NCBI RefSeq assembly: GCF_014656355.1 | Contig: NZ_BNCG01000003.1 | Location: forward strand, 371,572 to 435,571 | Reading direction: 5' to 3' | DNA length: 64,000 nt | DNA from: Camelimonas fluminis | GTDB lineage: Bacteria > Pseudomonadota > Alphaproteobacteria > Rhizobiales > Beijerinckiaceae | Part shown: positions 1-10,032 of the stretch, piece after piece | How the letters are laid out: every line of letters starts with the position of its first letter | Numbering within the stretch: position 1 is the stretch's first letter | Made by a program: the position numbers and the translations under genes | Notes under the pieces: model-generated | Databases searched by the model: none | What the model was told of the DNA's origin: nothing | The model's input: only the letters and a program-made list of their open reading frames with translations

Positions 1-1
1 T

Positions 2-649
2 ATAAGGCGGGTTGGAGACGACCAGGTCGAACAGGCCCGTCGCAATGGCCTCTGTCCAGTCCCCGGCCATGAAGCCGCTACGCTCGCCCACGCCGTTGGC
101 CAGGGCATTGTCGCGGGCGATCGCCGCCGCCCCGGGAGCCAGATCGACGCCGACGCCAAAGGCGCCCGGCAATTCGCTGAGCAGGGCGATCAGTATGCAG
201 CCCGTCCCGGTCCCAAGATCCAGGATCTGCAACGGGTTGCCAGCCTTTTGCAGGTCCAGGCGGGCGAGCGCCGTCTCCACGAGGGTTTCCGTGTCCGGGC
301 GCGGTTCGAGCGTGTCCGGACCTAGGCGGAACTCCATGCCCCAGAACGCCCGCCGCCCCAGCACCCGCCCCGGTGGTTCTCCAGCCAGGCAACGTTCCGC
401 CGCGGCGCGCAGCAGCGCCCGCTCATCGCCGGACAACGGGGCCTCAGGCCTGGCGATGATCTGGACCAGATCGAGGCCCAGCACGCCAGCGAACAGGATG
501 CGGGCCATGCGGGGACCTTCGCCGGCGTCGGGTCCGGCCAAAGCCTTGCCCAGCGCGGCAAGCGTGGCGCTCCGCCCGGCTCCGGCCGGCAAGGCGTCGA
601 ACGGCGCCAGCCGCGCGTCAGGCTGGCCTCCGTCTGGCGCGCCGGTCAT
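2..649 (-). CDS. prmC: peptide chain release factor N5-glutamine methyltransferase, cut by window start
   Basis: Methylates the glutamine of the GGQ motif in release factors, using S-adenosylmethionine, in the cytoplasm. The first 216 residues are present. The SAM-binding GTGTG lies at residues 146-150, and the catalytic NPPY (residues 213-216) falls exactly at the window edge. The C-terminal quarter is therefore outside the window; this is not a truncation of the gene. Its ATG overlaps the prfA stop codon (ATGA), so it is probably translationally coupled to its own substrate's gene. Read directly from the minus strand; the NPPY motif and the prfA context make the call secure. Confidence 0.93.
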   Translation of the reverse strand, partial: MTGAPDGGQPDARLAPFDALPAGAGRSATLAALGKALAGPDAGEGPRMARILFAGVLGLDLVQIIARPEAPLSGDERALLRAAAERCLAGEPPGRVLGRRAFWGMEFRLGPDTLEPRPDTETLVETALARLDLQKAGNPLQILDLGTGTGCILIALLSELPGAFGVGVDLAPGAAAIARDNALANGVGERSGFMAGDWTEAIATGLFDLVVSNPPY

Positions 650-1734
650 GCCTCGCCGTCCGAGGCCAGCAATTCGGCCTGGCGGGCGGCGGTCAGGGCG
701 TCAACCAGTTCGTCGAGGGCGGCGCCGGCGATCACTTCGTCGAGCTTGTAGAGGGTCAGGCCGATGCGATGATCGGTCACACGTCCCTGCGGGAAATTGT
801 AGGTGCGGATCCGCTCCGAGCGGTCGCCGGACCCCACCTGGGAGCGCCGGTCGGCGGCGCGCTCGGCGTCCTTGCGACCGCGCTCGGCGTCGTGCAGCCG
901 GGCGCGCAGCAGGCTCATGGCTTTCGCCCGGTTGCGGTGCTGCGAGCGCTCTTCCTGCACATGCACCACCGTGCCGGTGGGAACGTGGGTGATGCGAATG
1001 GCGGACTCGGTTTTGTTGACGTGCTGGCCGCCGGCGCCCCCCGCCCGCATGGTCTCAATGCGCAGGTCGCCCTCGTCGATGTCCACGTCGACGTCTTCCG
1101 CCTCCGGCAGCACCGCCACCGTCGCCGCTGACGTGTGGATGCGTCCGGAGCTTTCCGTCGCCGGCACCCGCTGCACCCGGTGCACGCCCGATTCGAACTT
1201 CAGCCGGGCGAAGACGCCAGCGCCGCGCACCTCGGCGATGATTTCCTTGAAGCCGCCAACCGCGCCTTCGCTCACCGAGAGCGGCTCCACCGTCCACCCC
1301 TTCATGGCGGCGTAGCGGCTGTACATGCCGAACAGGTCGCCGGCGAACAGCGAGGCTTCGTCGCCGCCGGTTCCGGCGCGAATTTCCAGAATGGCCGATT
1401 TCTCGTCCGCCTCGTCGCGCGGCAGCAACATCAGCCGCACCTCGTGAGACAGCTGCTCCAACGCTGCCGCCGCTCCGGTGATTTCGTCCTGGGCCAGCGC
1501 CTTCAGGTCGGCGTCGGAGGCAGGATCATCAAGCACGCTCTGGAGACCGGCGAGATTGTCGCGGGCCGCCTGCCAGGCGGCGATGGCTGCGGCGACCGGC
1601 TCAAGCGTCGCCAGCTCGCGCGAGGCGCGCGCGAAAGTGGCGCCGTCCGGTCCCTCAGCCAGGATGGCGTTCAACTGGGCGTGGCGCGCGAGAATCGCGT
1701 CCAGCCGGTCCTCGGGAGGCCTGAATCCGTTCAT
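646..1734 (-). CDS. prfA: peptide chain release factor 1
   Basis: Recognises UAA and UAG stop codons and triggers peptide release on the ribosome. At 362 residues it has the normal RF1 length. The catalytic GGQ is at residues 235-237, followed by [10 protein letters not shown], and the RF1-type codon-recognition tripeptide PAT is at 191-193 (RF2 would have SPF). It lies downstream of ptsP and shares an ATGA overlap with prmC, an arrangement usual in Hyphomicrobiales. Confidence is high. Confidence 0.97.
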   Translation of the reverse strand: MNGFRPPEDRLDAILARHAQLNAILAEGPDGATFARASRELATLEPVAAAIAAWQAARDNLAGLQSVLDDPASDADLKALAQDEITGAAAALEQLSHEVRLMLLPRDEADEKSAILEIRAGTGGDEASLFAGDLFGMYSRYAAMKGWTVEPLSVSEGAVGGFKEIIAEVRGAGVFARLKFESGVHRVQRVPATESSGRIHTSAATVAVLPEAEDVDVDIDEGDLRIETMRAGGAGGQHVNKTESAIRITHVPTGTVVHVQEERSQHRNRAKAMSLLRARLHDAERGRKDAERAADRRSQVGSGDRSERIRTYNFPQGRVTDHRIGLTLYKLDEVIAGAALDELVDALTAARQAELLASDGEA

Positions 1735-1775
1735 GCCTTCGCAATGGCAGAAAGCGCGGCGGGTGAAAAGCCGCG

Positions 1776-1830
1776 AGAGCGTTTTCCAGCAAGGCGGAGG
1801 CGACCTTGCCTTGAGAAAACGCGACTCGTC
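1776..1830. repeat. palindromic intergenic repeat between ptsP and prfA
   Basis: GCGTTTTC at 1779-1786 pairs with GAAAACGC at 1815-1822, and the inner AAGGC/GCCTT arms add to the stem. The start (AGAGCGTTTTCCAGC) resembles the palindromic repeat widely scattered in Hyphomicrobiales genomes. It sits in the 186-base gap between ptsP and prfA, so a ptsP-prfA transcript would carry it as a hairpin. Confidence 0.55.
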
Positions 1831-1920
1831 AGGGCGATGGAACGGGACCCCGCTTCAGCATGGCCGGTTTTTCGCCGGATGCGGGAGGCGCGCCGGCGAA
1901 TCGCGCATGCATCCAGCGGC

Positions 1921-4194
1921 TTAAACCGGGATGCAATTGGCTTCGGCAAAGGCTTCCAGCCGCGGCCGCAACGTCTCCAGCTGGCCGTCGCAGCGCAGGA
2001 CCTCGTCGAGGAAGGCCGTGAGCGGGCCCACCTCCAGCGCCAGCAGCATGGCCTTGACCGGTCCCACCGCAGCCGGCGGCATCGACAGGGCGCGGAAACC
2101 AAGGCCGATGAGGGTCATGGCTTCCAGCGGTCGTCCCGACATTTCTCCACACACCGTCGCCACGCAATCGTGCCGGGCGGCGGTGTGGGCGATGTGCCGC
2201 AGGGCGCGCAGCGCCGCCGGACCCAGCGGATCGAAACGTCCGGCCACATGACGGTTCTCGCGATCCGCCGCGAACAGGAACTGCATCAGGTCGTTGGAGC
2301 CCACCGAGATGAAATCGGCCTCGGCGCAGATCTCGTCGAGCTGGAACAGCAGCGACGGCACCTCGACCATGACGCCCAGCTTCACTTCCGCCGGGTCCGC
2401 ATGGCCGTGCCGGTTCAGATAGGCCCGCTCGCGCGCCACCAGGGCGCGGGCGCGCAGGAACTCGTCGATGGTCGCCACCATCGGGAACATGACGCGCAGG
2501 GAGCGCCCGGCGGCGGCGCGCAGCAGGGCGCGCATCTGCGCCCGCAGCAGCGCCGGCCGGTCGAGGGCGATGCGGATGGCGCGCCAGCCGAGGGCGGGAT
2601 TTTCCTCCTCGACGCGCTCCATGTAGGGCAGCACCTTGTCGCCGCCGATGTCGAGCGTGCGGAAGGTCACCGGGGCTTCCCCGGCGCCCTGCAGCACCTG
2701 CTCGTAAAGCAATTGCTGCTCGGTGGTCGACGGCAGCTTTTCCGCCACCATGAACTGCAGCTCGGTGCGGAACAACCCGACGCCCGCGGCGCCGGATTCG
2801 GCCAGATGCGGCATGTCGACCAGCAGGCCGGCGTTAATGTTCAGCCTGACGTTGACCCCATCCTTCGAGGTGGACGGCAATTTGCGCAGCCGCTTGTATT
2901 TGGCCTGGGCGCGGGCGCGCAGCCGCGCCTTTTCCGCATAGGCCGCCTCCACATTTGGCTGCGGGCGAATCTGCACTTCACCGGCGACGCCGTCGACGAT
3001 GATGGCGTCCCCGGCTTCCACGAGCGAGACGATGTTGTCGATTTCGCTGACCGCCGGAATGCCCAGCGCCCGGGCGACGATGGCGATGTGGCTGGTCTTG
3101 CCGCCTTCTTCCAGCACCAGGCCGCGCAGGCGGGAGCGATCATAGTCGAGCAGGGCCGCCGGCCCCATGGAGCGCGCCACCAGAATGGCGTTGTCCGGCA
3201 GTTCCTCGCGCGCGGCGGTGAAATTGGCCCCGGAAAGTTCATGCAGCAGGCGGTTGGCCAGCTCATCCAGGTCGTGCAGGCGCTCGCGCAGATAGGGGTC
3301 GGTCTGGCGCAGGATGCGGGCGCGCGTGTCGGACTGCACGCGCTCGACCGCGCCTTCCGCCGTCAGGCCGGTGTGAATGGCCTCGCGAATCCGCCGCAGC
3401 CAGCCCTGGTCATTGGCGAACATCCGCACGGTTTCGAGCACGTCGCGGTGTTCGCCGCTGTGGGCGACGTCGCCGCGCGCCAGCAGATTGTCGATGCGCT
3501 CCCGCAAGCTGGTGATGGCGCCGTCGATGCGCGCCAGCTCGCCGGCGACGTCGTCGGCGATCAGCTTCTGCACCACCACGCGCGGTTCGTGCAGCACCAC
3601 ATAGCCGAGGCCAATGCCTTCCGACAGGGAAGCGCCGCGCTGCGCCAGCGAGCGACGGATGGCGATGTCCTGGCCGGGCTCCACCAGGGTTTGCAGATCG
3701 CCCGAGGCCACCATCTCGGCGATGACCATGGTGGTGGTCTGCAGCGCCTCGATCTCTTCCTCGGTGTAGATGCGGTAGGCGCGGTTCTGCACCACCAGCA
3801 CGCCGAGGGTGTTGCCGGCGCGCAGGATCGGCACGCCGAGGAACGAGTGATAGATTTCTTCGCCGGTCTCGGGCCTGTAGGAGAACGCCTCGTGGCTCTG
3901 GGCGTCTGAGAGGGCCAGCGGTTCAGCGCTCGAGGCGATCAGGCCGACGAGGCCCTCATCGGAATTGATGATGGTGCGGTGCACGGCCTCGCGCTTGAGG
4001 CCTTCGGTCGCATAGAGCTCCAGGTTGCCGTCGGCGCGCAGCACGTAGACTGAGCAGACCTCGGCCACCATGTTGCTGGCGATCAGGACAACGATGCGGT
4101 CGAGCTTCTCCTGGGCGCTGACTGTCTCCGCCATCACCTCGCGGAGACGACGCAGGAGCACGCGTGGGCCGCCAAGAGCGCCTCGCATCAGCAA
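1921..4194 (-). CDS. ptsP: phosphoenolpyruvate-protein phosphotransferase of the nitrogen PTS (EI-Ntr)
   Basis: First enzyme of the nitrogen phosphotransferase chain: it takes phosphate from phosphoenolpyruvate and passes it to NPr. The 757-residue protein has an N-terminal GAF sensory domain (about residues 20-160), then the PEP-utilising domains. The phosphoryl-accepting histidine is H369 in GGKTSHIAIVARAL, and the C-terminal active-site cysteine is C682 in VCGEMSG. The GAF domain separates it from the sugar PTS enzyme I. In many Hyphomicrobiales lysC lies just upstream; here the upstream neighbour is an iron alcohol dehydrogenase. Confidence 0.95.
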   Translation of the reverse strand: MLMRGALGGPRVLLRRLREVMAETVSAQEKLDRIVVLIASNMVAEVCSVYVLRADGNLELYATEGLKREAVHRTIINSDEGLVGLIASSAEPLALSDAQSHEAFSYRPETGEEIYHSFLGVPILRAGNTLGVLVVQNRAYRIYTEEEIEALQTTTMVIAEMVASGDLQTLVEPGQDIAIRRSLAQRGASLSEGIGLGYVVLHEPRVVVQKLIADDVAGELARIDGAITSLRERIDNLLARGDVAHSGEHRDVLETVRMFANDQGWLRRIREAIHTGLTAEGAVERVQSDTRARILRQTDPYLRERLHDLDELANRLLHELSGANFTAAREELPDNAILVARSMGPAALLDYDRSRLRGLVLEEGGKTSHIAIVARALGIPAVSEIDNIVSLVEAGDAIIVDGVAGEVQIRPQPNVEAAYAEKARLRARAQAKYKRLRKLPSTSKDGVNVRLNINAGLLVDMPHLAESGAAGVGLFRTELQFMVAEKLPSTTEQQLLYEQVLQGAGEAPVTFRTLDIGGDKVLPYMERVEEENPALGWRAIRIALDRPALLRAQMRALLRAAAGRSLRVMFPMVATIDEFLRARALVARERAYLNRHGHADPAEVKLGVMVEVPSLLFQLDEICAEADFISVGSNDLMQFLFAADRENRHVAGRFDPLGPAALRALRHIAHTAARHDCVATVCGEMSGRPLEAMTLIGLGFRALSMPPAAVGPVKAMLLALEVGPLTAFLDEVLRCDGQLETLRPRLEAFAEANCIPV

Positions 4195-4424
4195 GCACCT
4201 CGCTCAGCCGGATTTCCGGCACGTTCCGCCACCGGGGACCAGTCGCGCGGAGTGGACGAAAGACAGCGTTGTTCGCCGCCCGTTCTGATAGTGTTCTATA
4301 AGGGAGTCGCAACCATTCCCGCAAGTCGCGCGCCTTGTGGCTTTTGCTTTTGACGCATGGGTCTTTGGTCGAACGGAACGCCAGGCTCGCGCTTGCGCAT
4401 GCCTGATCCAGGGCGCGCCGGCCG

Positions 4425-5612
4425 CTACCAGGCCGCCTCGTAAATCGCCAGCGCGTCGGCTTCCGAAACGGGGCGCGGATTGTTGACCAGCAGACGGGTC
4501 TGCTTCATGGCGTCGCGCGCCAACTCGGGCAGGACGTCCCTGGAAGCGGCGCGCGCGACCTCGCGCAGGCGCGTGGGCAGGCCGATTTCAGCAGTCAGGT
4601 GGGCCAGCGCGTCGGCCAGCGCCAGGCCGCGCCTGGAGGCTGGCGTTCCGGCCAGGAACGGAAACAGCGCCGGCGCGACCTCGGCATAGGCGCCGCCATC
4701 GGTCCCACAGTTGAAGCGCAACACATGCGGCAGCACCAGCGCGTTCGACAGGCCATGCGCCACATGAAAGTGCGCCCCGACCGGATAGGCCAGCGCGTGC
4801 ACGGCGGCCACGGGTGAATTGGCGAAAGCCTGGCCAGCCAGCATGGCGCCGAGCATCATCTGGCTGCGCGCCTCCGGGTGGGTGCCTTCGCGCACGGCCG
4901 AGCGGACGCCATCGCCGAGCAGACGCAACGCTTCGCGGGCCAGCAGTCGCGACAGCGGATTGTTGTTGGGACTGAGCGATTCGTGCGCCTCAATGGCGTG
5001 AACCATGGCGTCGACGCCAGTCGCGGCGGTGACGTGGTGCGGCAGTCCGTAGGTCAACTCTGGATCAAGCAGCGCCACGTCAGGCAGCAGCAATGGCGAC
5101 ACCACGCCCTGCTTTTCGCGGGCGCTGGTGGTGACCACCGCCACCGGGGTTACCTCCGAGCCGGTGCCGGCGGTGGTCGGAACCAGCATCAGCGGCAACC
5201 GCGGCCCGACAGCCCTGCCGACGCCATAGATGTCGCCCAGCGCCGCGCCGGTCCGCGCCAGCAACGCCACCAGCTTGGCCGTATCCATGGGTGAGCCGCC
5301 GCCGAAACCAATCACCGCCGTCGCCCGCATGGCCTGCGCCTGCGCGATGGCGGCCTGCACCACCGCTTCCGGCGGATCGGCGACGACGCCGTCGAACACT
5401 TCAGCCGTGAGGCCTGCGGCGCGCAGGGACCGCAACGCCGGATCCAGCAGATGCGCGGCGATGACGCCCTGGTCCGTCACCACCAGTATCCGGGCGCGGG
5501 CGTCGCCCGAAACTGCTCCGCCAAGCCGTTGCAGCGCCAGTTCGCCAATGCGCTCCGAAACGCCTGCCCCGAATACAATGGAATGCGCGGTGTCGAAGGT
5601 GAACGGCTTCAT
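4425..5612 (-). CDS. iron-containing alcohol dehydrogenase
   Basis: NAD(P)-dependent group III alcohol dehydrogenase with a metal site formed by one Asp and three His. At 395 residues it has the family length. Visible signatures are GGGSPMDTAK (nucleotide binding), PTTAGTGSEVTP, TGVDAMVHAIEAHES, and AVHALAYPVG followed by a histidine-rich HFHVAHG stretch. The ATG at 5612 was chosen because GGGAG lies about 8 bases upstream and the product then starts MKPFTF; a longer frame begins at 5654. Substrate is not predictable; maleylacetate reductase and lactaldehyde or butanol dehydrogenases share the fold. Confidence 0.85.
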   Translation of the reverse strand: MKPFTFDTAHSIVFGAGVSERIGELALQRLGGAVSGDARARILVVTDQGVIAAHLLDPALRSLRAAGLTAEVFDGVVADPPEAVVQAAIAQAQAMRATAVIGFGGGSPMDTAKLVALLARTGAALGDIYGVGRAVGPRLPLMLVPTTAGTGSEVTPVAVVTTSAREKQGVVSPLLLPDVALLDPELTYGLPHHVTAATGVDAMVHAIEAHESLSPNNNPLSRLLAREALRLLGDGVRSAVREGTHPEARSQMMLGAMLAGQAFANSPVAAVHALAYPVGAHFHVAHGLSNALVLPHVLRFNCGTDGGAYAEVAPALFPFLAGTPASRRGLALADALAHLTAEIGLPTRLREVARAASRDVLPELARDAMKQTRLLVNNPRPVSEADALAIYEAAW

Positions 5613-5964
5613 GACGACAGCTCCCGGCATGCAGGAGCATTCATGGCCCTGCAACCGAATGGCGCAGATCCCGTCGCTCCGGCGTCATCTGTCGGAGCAT
5701 CCAGGCGGCCGGGCGTCACGCCCCGGCCAGGACAGGCTCCGCTTCGCTGGAGACGCAGTGCGCGGACCCAAAATCCCCAGGCGCGAACGGCTCTGACAGC
5801 GCCCGGCAAGCCTGGCCCCAATTCGTTCCGATGTCATCTGTCCGGCGCATCATTTTCCCGCAAGGCGGGCTGTTTCCGTGCGGCGCGGCGATGCCCTGTC
5901 CCACCAGGGCCGCCAGGAGGCTCATGCAAGAACCCCATGAGTTCCGACACATTGGGCTTTGGCG
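5613..5964. other. intergenic stretch, no gene supported
   Basis: About 350 bases between two minus-strand genes. It should carry the promoter of the alcohol dehydrogenase. No hairpin terminator, repeat copy or convincing short gene is visible; a 69-codon minus frame starting at 5925 has no ribosome binding site. Confidence 0.4.
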
Positions 5965-6888
5965 TCAGCCCGTGCGATCAGGAACCGGCGCCATGGCGGC
6001 GGCGTCCACTTTCAGGGCGTCGATGAGGCGGGCCTTGGCGGAGCCGGGCCGCAGCGGTTTCTGCTGGCTCTCATGCGGCGCCCACCCCGACATCCACACC
6101 AGCTCAAAGGTGGCACGCACCCGCCCGTCCGGATCGGCGAAACGCTGCAGATACACCTCGGCCATGCGCATCAGCGTGTCGCGGCGCAGGGGTTTGCGCA
6201 GGCGGTCGACCAGGGCGTTGCCAGCGCCCATGGCGCGCAGGTCGGCCGCGAGGCGCAAGGGGTGGCCGTAGCGCACCGTCAGGCTTTCCAGGTCGGCGAC
6301 GGGTAAAGCGAAGCCGGCGCGTTGCAGCAGGGCGCCCATGTCGCGCACGTCGGCGAAGGGGGCCACGCGCGGGCTGACGCCGCCAGTGGTCTCGGCCTCA
6401 GCCTGGGTGAATGCCTGGCGCAGTTCGGTGAGGGTGGCGCCGCCAGGCAGGCAGCCGATGAACAGGCCGTCCGGCTTCAGCGTCCGGCGAATCTGCGCCA
6501 TGGCCCCGGGCAGATCGTTGACGCCCTGCAACGACAACACGCCGACGATCAGGTCGAAGGATTCCGGCGCGAACGGCAACGCCTCCTCATCAACCACCAC
6601 GTCGCCGCCGAGCCCCTGACCGATGGGCGCGCGCACCACCCGCGCCACGCCGCGCTGGCGCAACACGTCGCGCACCTGTTCGCCTGGCCCGCCAAGATCG
6701 AGGGCGCAGGAAAAGTCGCGCTTGATCGCTGACAGGCGCAGGTCGAGGTCTTCAGCCACCCGGTCGACCAGAAAATCCGCCAGCCCGGCCCTGGCGGCGC
6801 GCTCGAGATAATGGCGCGCCAGCGGGCGGTCGAAAACCAGCGGCGCGGCGGAGGCGGCGTGACCCTGGGGTGTATCTGGCGCGGACAT
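5965..6888 (-). CDS. class I SAM-dependent methyltransferase, NDUFAF5/BioC-like
   Basis: A 307-residue methyltransferase-fold protein. Features include DLGGPGEQV in the motif I position, the post-I region RVVRAPIGQ, and FDLIVGVLSLQGVNDLPGAM, which matches the motif IV region of the family. Motif I is degenerate compared with GxGxG, as in the NDUFAF5 group that acts on complex I assembly in mitochondria; that role here is inference from family. The ATG at 6888 has AGGAAAG upstream and gives a typical length. It is divergent from comF, an arrangement common in Hyphomicrobiales. BioC is an alternative name but less likely, as no biotin genes are nearby. Confidence 0.8.
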   Translation of the reverse strand: MSAPDTPQGHAASAAPLVFDRPLARHYLERAARAGLADFLVDRVAEDLDLRLSAIKRDFSCALDLGGPGEQVRDVLRQRGVARVVRAPIGQGLGGDVVVDEEALPFAPESFDLIVGVLSLQGVNDLPGAMAQIRRTLKPDGLFIGCLPGGATLTELRQAFTQAEAETTGGVSPRVAPFADVRDMGALLQRAGFALPVADLESLTVRYGHPLRLAADLRAMGAGNALVDRLRKPLRRDTLMRMAEVYLQRFADPDGRVRATFELVWMSGWAPHESQQKPLRPGSAKARLIDALKVDAAAMAPVPDRTG

Positions 6889-7044
6889 GCGGCTTTCCTG
6901 TTCCGGGCTTCCGGCTTCGGCGACTTCTGGCGATCGCGGCCGGGGATGGCGCGAAATCCGCTTCATCCGGCGCGACGGCGCCATCTATGATGCCGCCTTA
7001 TATGGCGTGTGGCCGGGCCACGGTCAAAGTGGGGAGTTGTCGGC

Positions 7045-7836
7045 ATGACGGATATTCCGGAAGACGCCGCCCAACGCAGTCCGCCGGCCTGGCGGCGGCT
7101 GCCAGCCCTGCTCGCCGGCGTCCGCCGCGCCGCCCTCGATGCGCTCTATCCGCCCATCTGCCTGCATTGCAGCCAGGCCGTCAGCGCGCCGCAGGCCTTG
7201 TGTCCGGTCTGTTGGCGCAGCCTCGGCTTCATCACCCGTCCCTGCTGTGAGCGCCTCGGCGCGCCCTTCGCCGTTGATCCCGGCGCCGGAACGACGTCGC
7301 CCGCGGCGATCGCCGATCCGCCGCCATGGGGCAGGGCCCGGGCGGCGGTGCGTTATGACGGCGTGGCGCGTGATCTGGTGCATGCCATGAAATTTGGCGA
7401 TCGCCCTGACATCGCCCGTCTGCTGGGACGGATGATGGCGACCGCCGGCGCCGAGTTGCTGGCGGACGCGGAGCTGGTCACGCCGACGCCGCTGCACCGG
7501 ACGCGCCTGTGGAGCCGGCGCTTCAACCAGGCGGCGGCGCTGGCGGAAACGGTGAGCCGGCATGGCGGGCGGCCGATGGCCCCGGATATCTTGCGCCGCG
7601 TTCGCCGCACCGCGCCGCAGGTTGGGCTGACGCGCACGGCGCGGGCCAGCAACCTGCGCGGCGCTTTCGCCGTGGCGTCCGGCGCCCGCGCCCGGATCGC
7701 GGGCAAACGGGTGTTGCTGGTCGACGATGTGATGACCTCCGGCGCCACCGCCGCCGCGGCGACGCGGGCGCTGCTGAAGGCTGGCGCGGCGCAGGTCGAT
7801 GTGCTCACCTTCGCTCTCGTGGTCCGCGCCCGGTAG
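7045..7836 (+). CDS. comF: ComF family phosphoribosyltransferase-like protein
   Basis: A 263-residue protein with an N-terminal zinc ribbon (C39-x2-C42, C53-x2-C56, C67-C68) and a C-terminal type I phosphoribosyltransferase domain, whose PRPP loop VLLVDDVMTSGATA is at about residues 223-236. ComF homologues take part in uptake of transforming DNA, but in proteobacteria the role is often untested. The ATG at 7045 follows GGGGAG by 8 bases. It is the first of a same-strand series with grxC, a Nit hydrolase and a DUF1178 gene. Confidence 0.9.
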   Translation: MTDIPEDAAQRSPPAWRRLPALLAGVRRAALDALYPPICLHCSQAVSAPQALCPVCWRSLGFITRPCCERLGAPFAVDPGAGTTSPAAIADPPPWGRARAAVRYDGVARDLVHAMKFGDRPDIARLLGRMMATAGAELLADAELVTPTPLHRTRLWSRRFNQAAALAETVSRHGGRPMAPDILRRVRRTAPQVGLTRTARASNLRGAFAVASGARARIAGKRVLLVDDVMTSGATAAAATRALLKAGAAQVDVLTFALVVRAR

Positions 7837-7936
7837 CCATCGCCGAATGGACGGGTGACGGAGACGGCGCGTCGGGCCATATATTTATCGAACAGTTCTC
7901 ATGACGGTCCTCATGACAGGTCTTCTGGAGTTTCCG

Positions 7937-8194
7937 GTGCAGCGCATAACCATTTACACCAAATCCACCTGCCCCTATTGCCACGCAGCCAGGCAGTTGC
8001 TGAACGCCAAGGGGGCGGCGTTTGAGGAAATCGACATCCTGCAGCACCCGGAGCAGCGGGCGACGATGATCGACCGGGCTGGCGGGCGCACCACCGTGCC
8101 GCAGATCTTTATCGGCGGGCAGCATGTGGGCGGCAGCGATGACCTGCATGCGCTTGACGCCGCCGGCAAGCTCGACGCCCTGCTCAATGGCTGA
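7937..8194 (+). CDS. grxC: glutaredoxin 3
   Basis: Small thiol-disulfide oxidoreductase using glutathione. The dithiol active site CPYC is near the N terminus, followed by the TVPQIFI cis-proline segment and the GG-x-DDL glutathione-binding end. I prefer the GTG at 7937, preceded by TGGAG at 6 bases spacing: it gives 85 residues, the usual size. In-frame ATGs at 7901 and 7916 would add 12 and 7 residues. It follows comF by about 100 bases. Confidence 0.93.
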   Translation: MQRITIYTKSTCPYCHAARQLLNAKGAAFEEIDILQHPEQRATMIDRAGGRTTVPQIFIGGQHVGGSDDLHALDAAGKLDALLNG

Positions 8195-8441
8195 GAGCCC
8201 GCCCGGGCATTCAGCGGATTGGCCTGTCCGGTGTGTCCGGCGGGCCCCGCAGGGACGGGATCCTGGCGCCGGCAAGCCGGGACGCTCCATGGCAGGGCGA
8301 ATCGCCTGCAATGAATGGGCTGGAGCCGGGCCTGGCTCCGGCGGCCTTTCGGGCGCCATGACGCCCGGTACAACAGGGGGGAGCAAAGCGCCGTTCGACC
8401 GGGCTTTGCCCTGACGGCGCTGCGCCGGGGAGGGAGTCGCC

Positions 8442-9371
8442 ATGACCGAGGAAGCAGGGCCTGTCACCGCATCCGGGCCGCAGGATGCGCCTTCGCCGGC
8501 GACCGGCGCGACGCGGGGGCCTGACCTGCGCGGAACGCCGCCGACCACGCCGCTGACCGTCGCTTGCGTGCAGATGCGCTCCAGCCGCGATCCGGCCGAG
8601 AACCGCGAAACCGCGATCCGCCTGATCGGCGAGGCGGCGGACGCCGGCGCGACCTATATCCAGACCCCGGAAATGACGGGCCTGGTCGAGCGCTCGCGCA
8701 CCGATCTGATGGAAAAGATCCATAGCCAGGATGAGGATCCGCTGATCCCGGCCGTCCAGGATCTGGCGCGGCGGCGCGGCCTCACCATCCACATCGGCTC
8801 GCTGGCGCTCCGCGCCGGCGACAAGATCGCCAATCGCGCCATTGTCATCGGCGCCAGCGGCGACATTCTCGCCACCTACGACAAGATCCACCTGTTTGAC
8901 GTCGATCTGCCCAATGGTGAGAGCTGGCGCGAATCGCGCGCCTACACCGGCGGCGACGTGGCCCCGCTGGTGAGCACGCCGGCCGGCCGCGTTGGCGTCA
9001 CCATTTGTTACGATCTGCGCTTTCCCTATCTGTATCGCGCTCTTGCCGAAGCCGGCGCCGATGTCCTCACCGCGCCCGCGTGCTTCACCCGCCAGACCGG
9101 CGAGGCGCACTGGCAGGTCCTGCAACGGGCCCGGGCCATCGAGAACGGCGCCTTCGTCATTTCGGCGGCCCAGGGCGGCCTGCACGAGGATGGCCGTGAA
9201 ACGTACGGCCATTCGATCATCGTCGACCCGTGGGGCGTGGTGCTGGCGGAGGCCGGCGACGCGCCCGGCGTCATTCTGGCCAGCATCGATCTGGCGGCGG
9301 TGGCGACGGCGCGCCAGCGCATTCCGGCGCTGCAGCACACCCGGCCATTTTCCGTGCGCCGGGTCGGCTGA
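8442..9371 (+). CDS. carbon-nitrogen hydrolase, Nit1/omega-amidase type
   Basis: Nitrilase-superfamily amidase of 309 residues with the Glu-Lys-Cys triad visible: E77 in TPEMTG, K148 in YDKIHLF, and C189 in TICYDLRFP. The closest described group is deaminated glutathione amidase (Nit1/NfnA), which repairs a side product of transaminases; the neighbouring grxC fits a glutathione-linked role, but that is inference. The first 35 residues are low-complexity and precede the conserved VACVQM start. A purine-rich AGGGAG precedes the ATG. Confidence 0.88.
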   Translation: MTEEAGPVTASGPQDAPSPATGATRGPDLRGTPPTTPLTVACVQMRSSRDPAENRETAIRLIGEAADAGATYIQTPEMTGLVERSRTDLMEKIHSQDEDPLIPAVQDLARRRGLTIHIGSLALRAGDKIANRAIVIGASGDILATYDKIHLFDVDLPNGESWRESRAYTGGDVAPLVSTPAGRVGVTICYDLRFPYLYRALAEAGADVLTAPACFTRQTGEAHWQVLQRARAIENGAFVISAAQGGLHEDGRETYGHSIIVDPWGVVLAEAGDAPGVILASIDLAAVATARQRIPALQHTRPFSVRRVG

Positions 9372-9528
9372 ACCGCTGGGTGGAAAAGCCCGGCGAGAGC
9401 GCTTATCTGACGCACGTATGACATGATCCACGGTGGCCCGGCGCAGTGGCTCCCCGGGGATGTTGTCGCAATCAGCATTCAGGCTGGCGCCGTCAGCCGG
9501 CAAACACAGGCGAGAGGTCGCCGCGCGG

Positions 9529-10023
9529 ATGATCCGTTACACATTGGCCTGCGATCAGGGGCACGAATTCGAAAGCTGGTTTGCCGACAGCCAGGCCTAT
9601 GACGCCCAGGCGGCGGCTGGTTTCGTCTCATGTCCGCAATGCGGTTCGCTGAAGGTCGGGAAGACCGTCATGGCCCCGGCGCTGGCCCGCTCCGCCGTGC
9701 ATGACCGCTCCGTTGCCACTGAAGCTCCGCCAGTTCCCGCCGGACCGGCGCAACAGGCGCAACAGGCGGCGTCCCTTCCCGACGCCATGAGCGACGAAGC
9801 CGCCCGGCGGGTGCGGGCGGTGATGCGCGCCGTGCGCCACTACGTGGTGCAGAACACTGTCGATGTGGGGGCGCAGTTTCCCGACGAGGCGCGGCGCATC
9901 CATTCAGGCGAAGCCGAGGCGCGGGCCATTCGCGGCGAAGCGCGCCCGGAAGAGGTCCGGGCGCTGCTGGAGGAGGGCGTCGACATCATGCCGCTGCCCT
10001 CCCTTCCTGATGATCTGAACTGA
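9529..10023 (+). CDS. DUF1178 family protein
   Basis: A 164-residue protein that begins MIRYTLACDQGHEFESWF, the DUF1178 N terminus, with a zinc-ribbon-like set (C8, H12, C35-x2-C38). The middle is Ala/Pro/Gln-rich, and the C-terminal half is charged with the conserved RVRAVMRAVRHYV and ARPEEVRALLEEGVD segments. Function is unknown. The start at 9529 is set by the conserved family N terminus and a GAGAGG upstream; a frame open from 9433 would add unrelated residues. Confidence 0.85.
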   Translation: MIRYTLACDQGHEFESWFADSQAYDAQAAAGFVSCPQCGSLKVGKTVMAPALARSAVHDRSVATEAPPVPAGPAQQAQQAASLPDAMSDEAARRVRAVMRAVRHYVVQNTVDVGAQFPDEARRIHSGEAEARAIRGEARPEEVRALLEEGVDIMPLPSLPDDLN

Positions 10024-10032
10024 CCGGCGGCC

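Noticed and set aside
1135..3909. Open frame of more than 900 codons on the plus strand
   Set aside because: It lies opposite ptsP and prfA, is His/Gln/Arg/Gly-rich without any domain, and is the usual antisense artefact of high GC.
5716..5925. Possible small exported peptide on the minus strand starting MSLLAALVGQGIAAP
   Set aside because: No ribosome binding site, the hydrophobic stretch is short, and the cysteines do not follow the twin Cx3C pattern.
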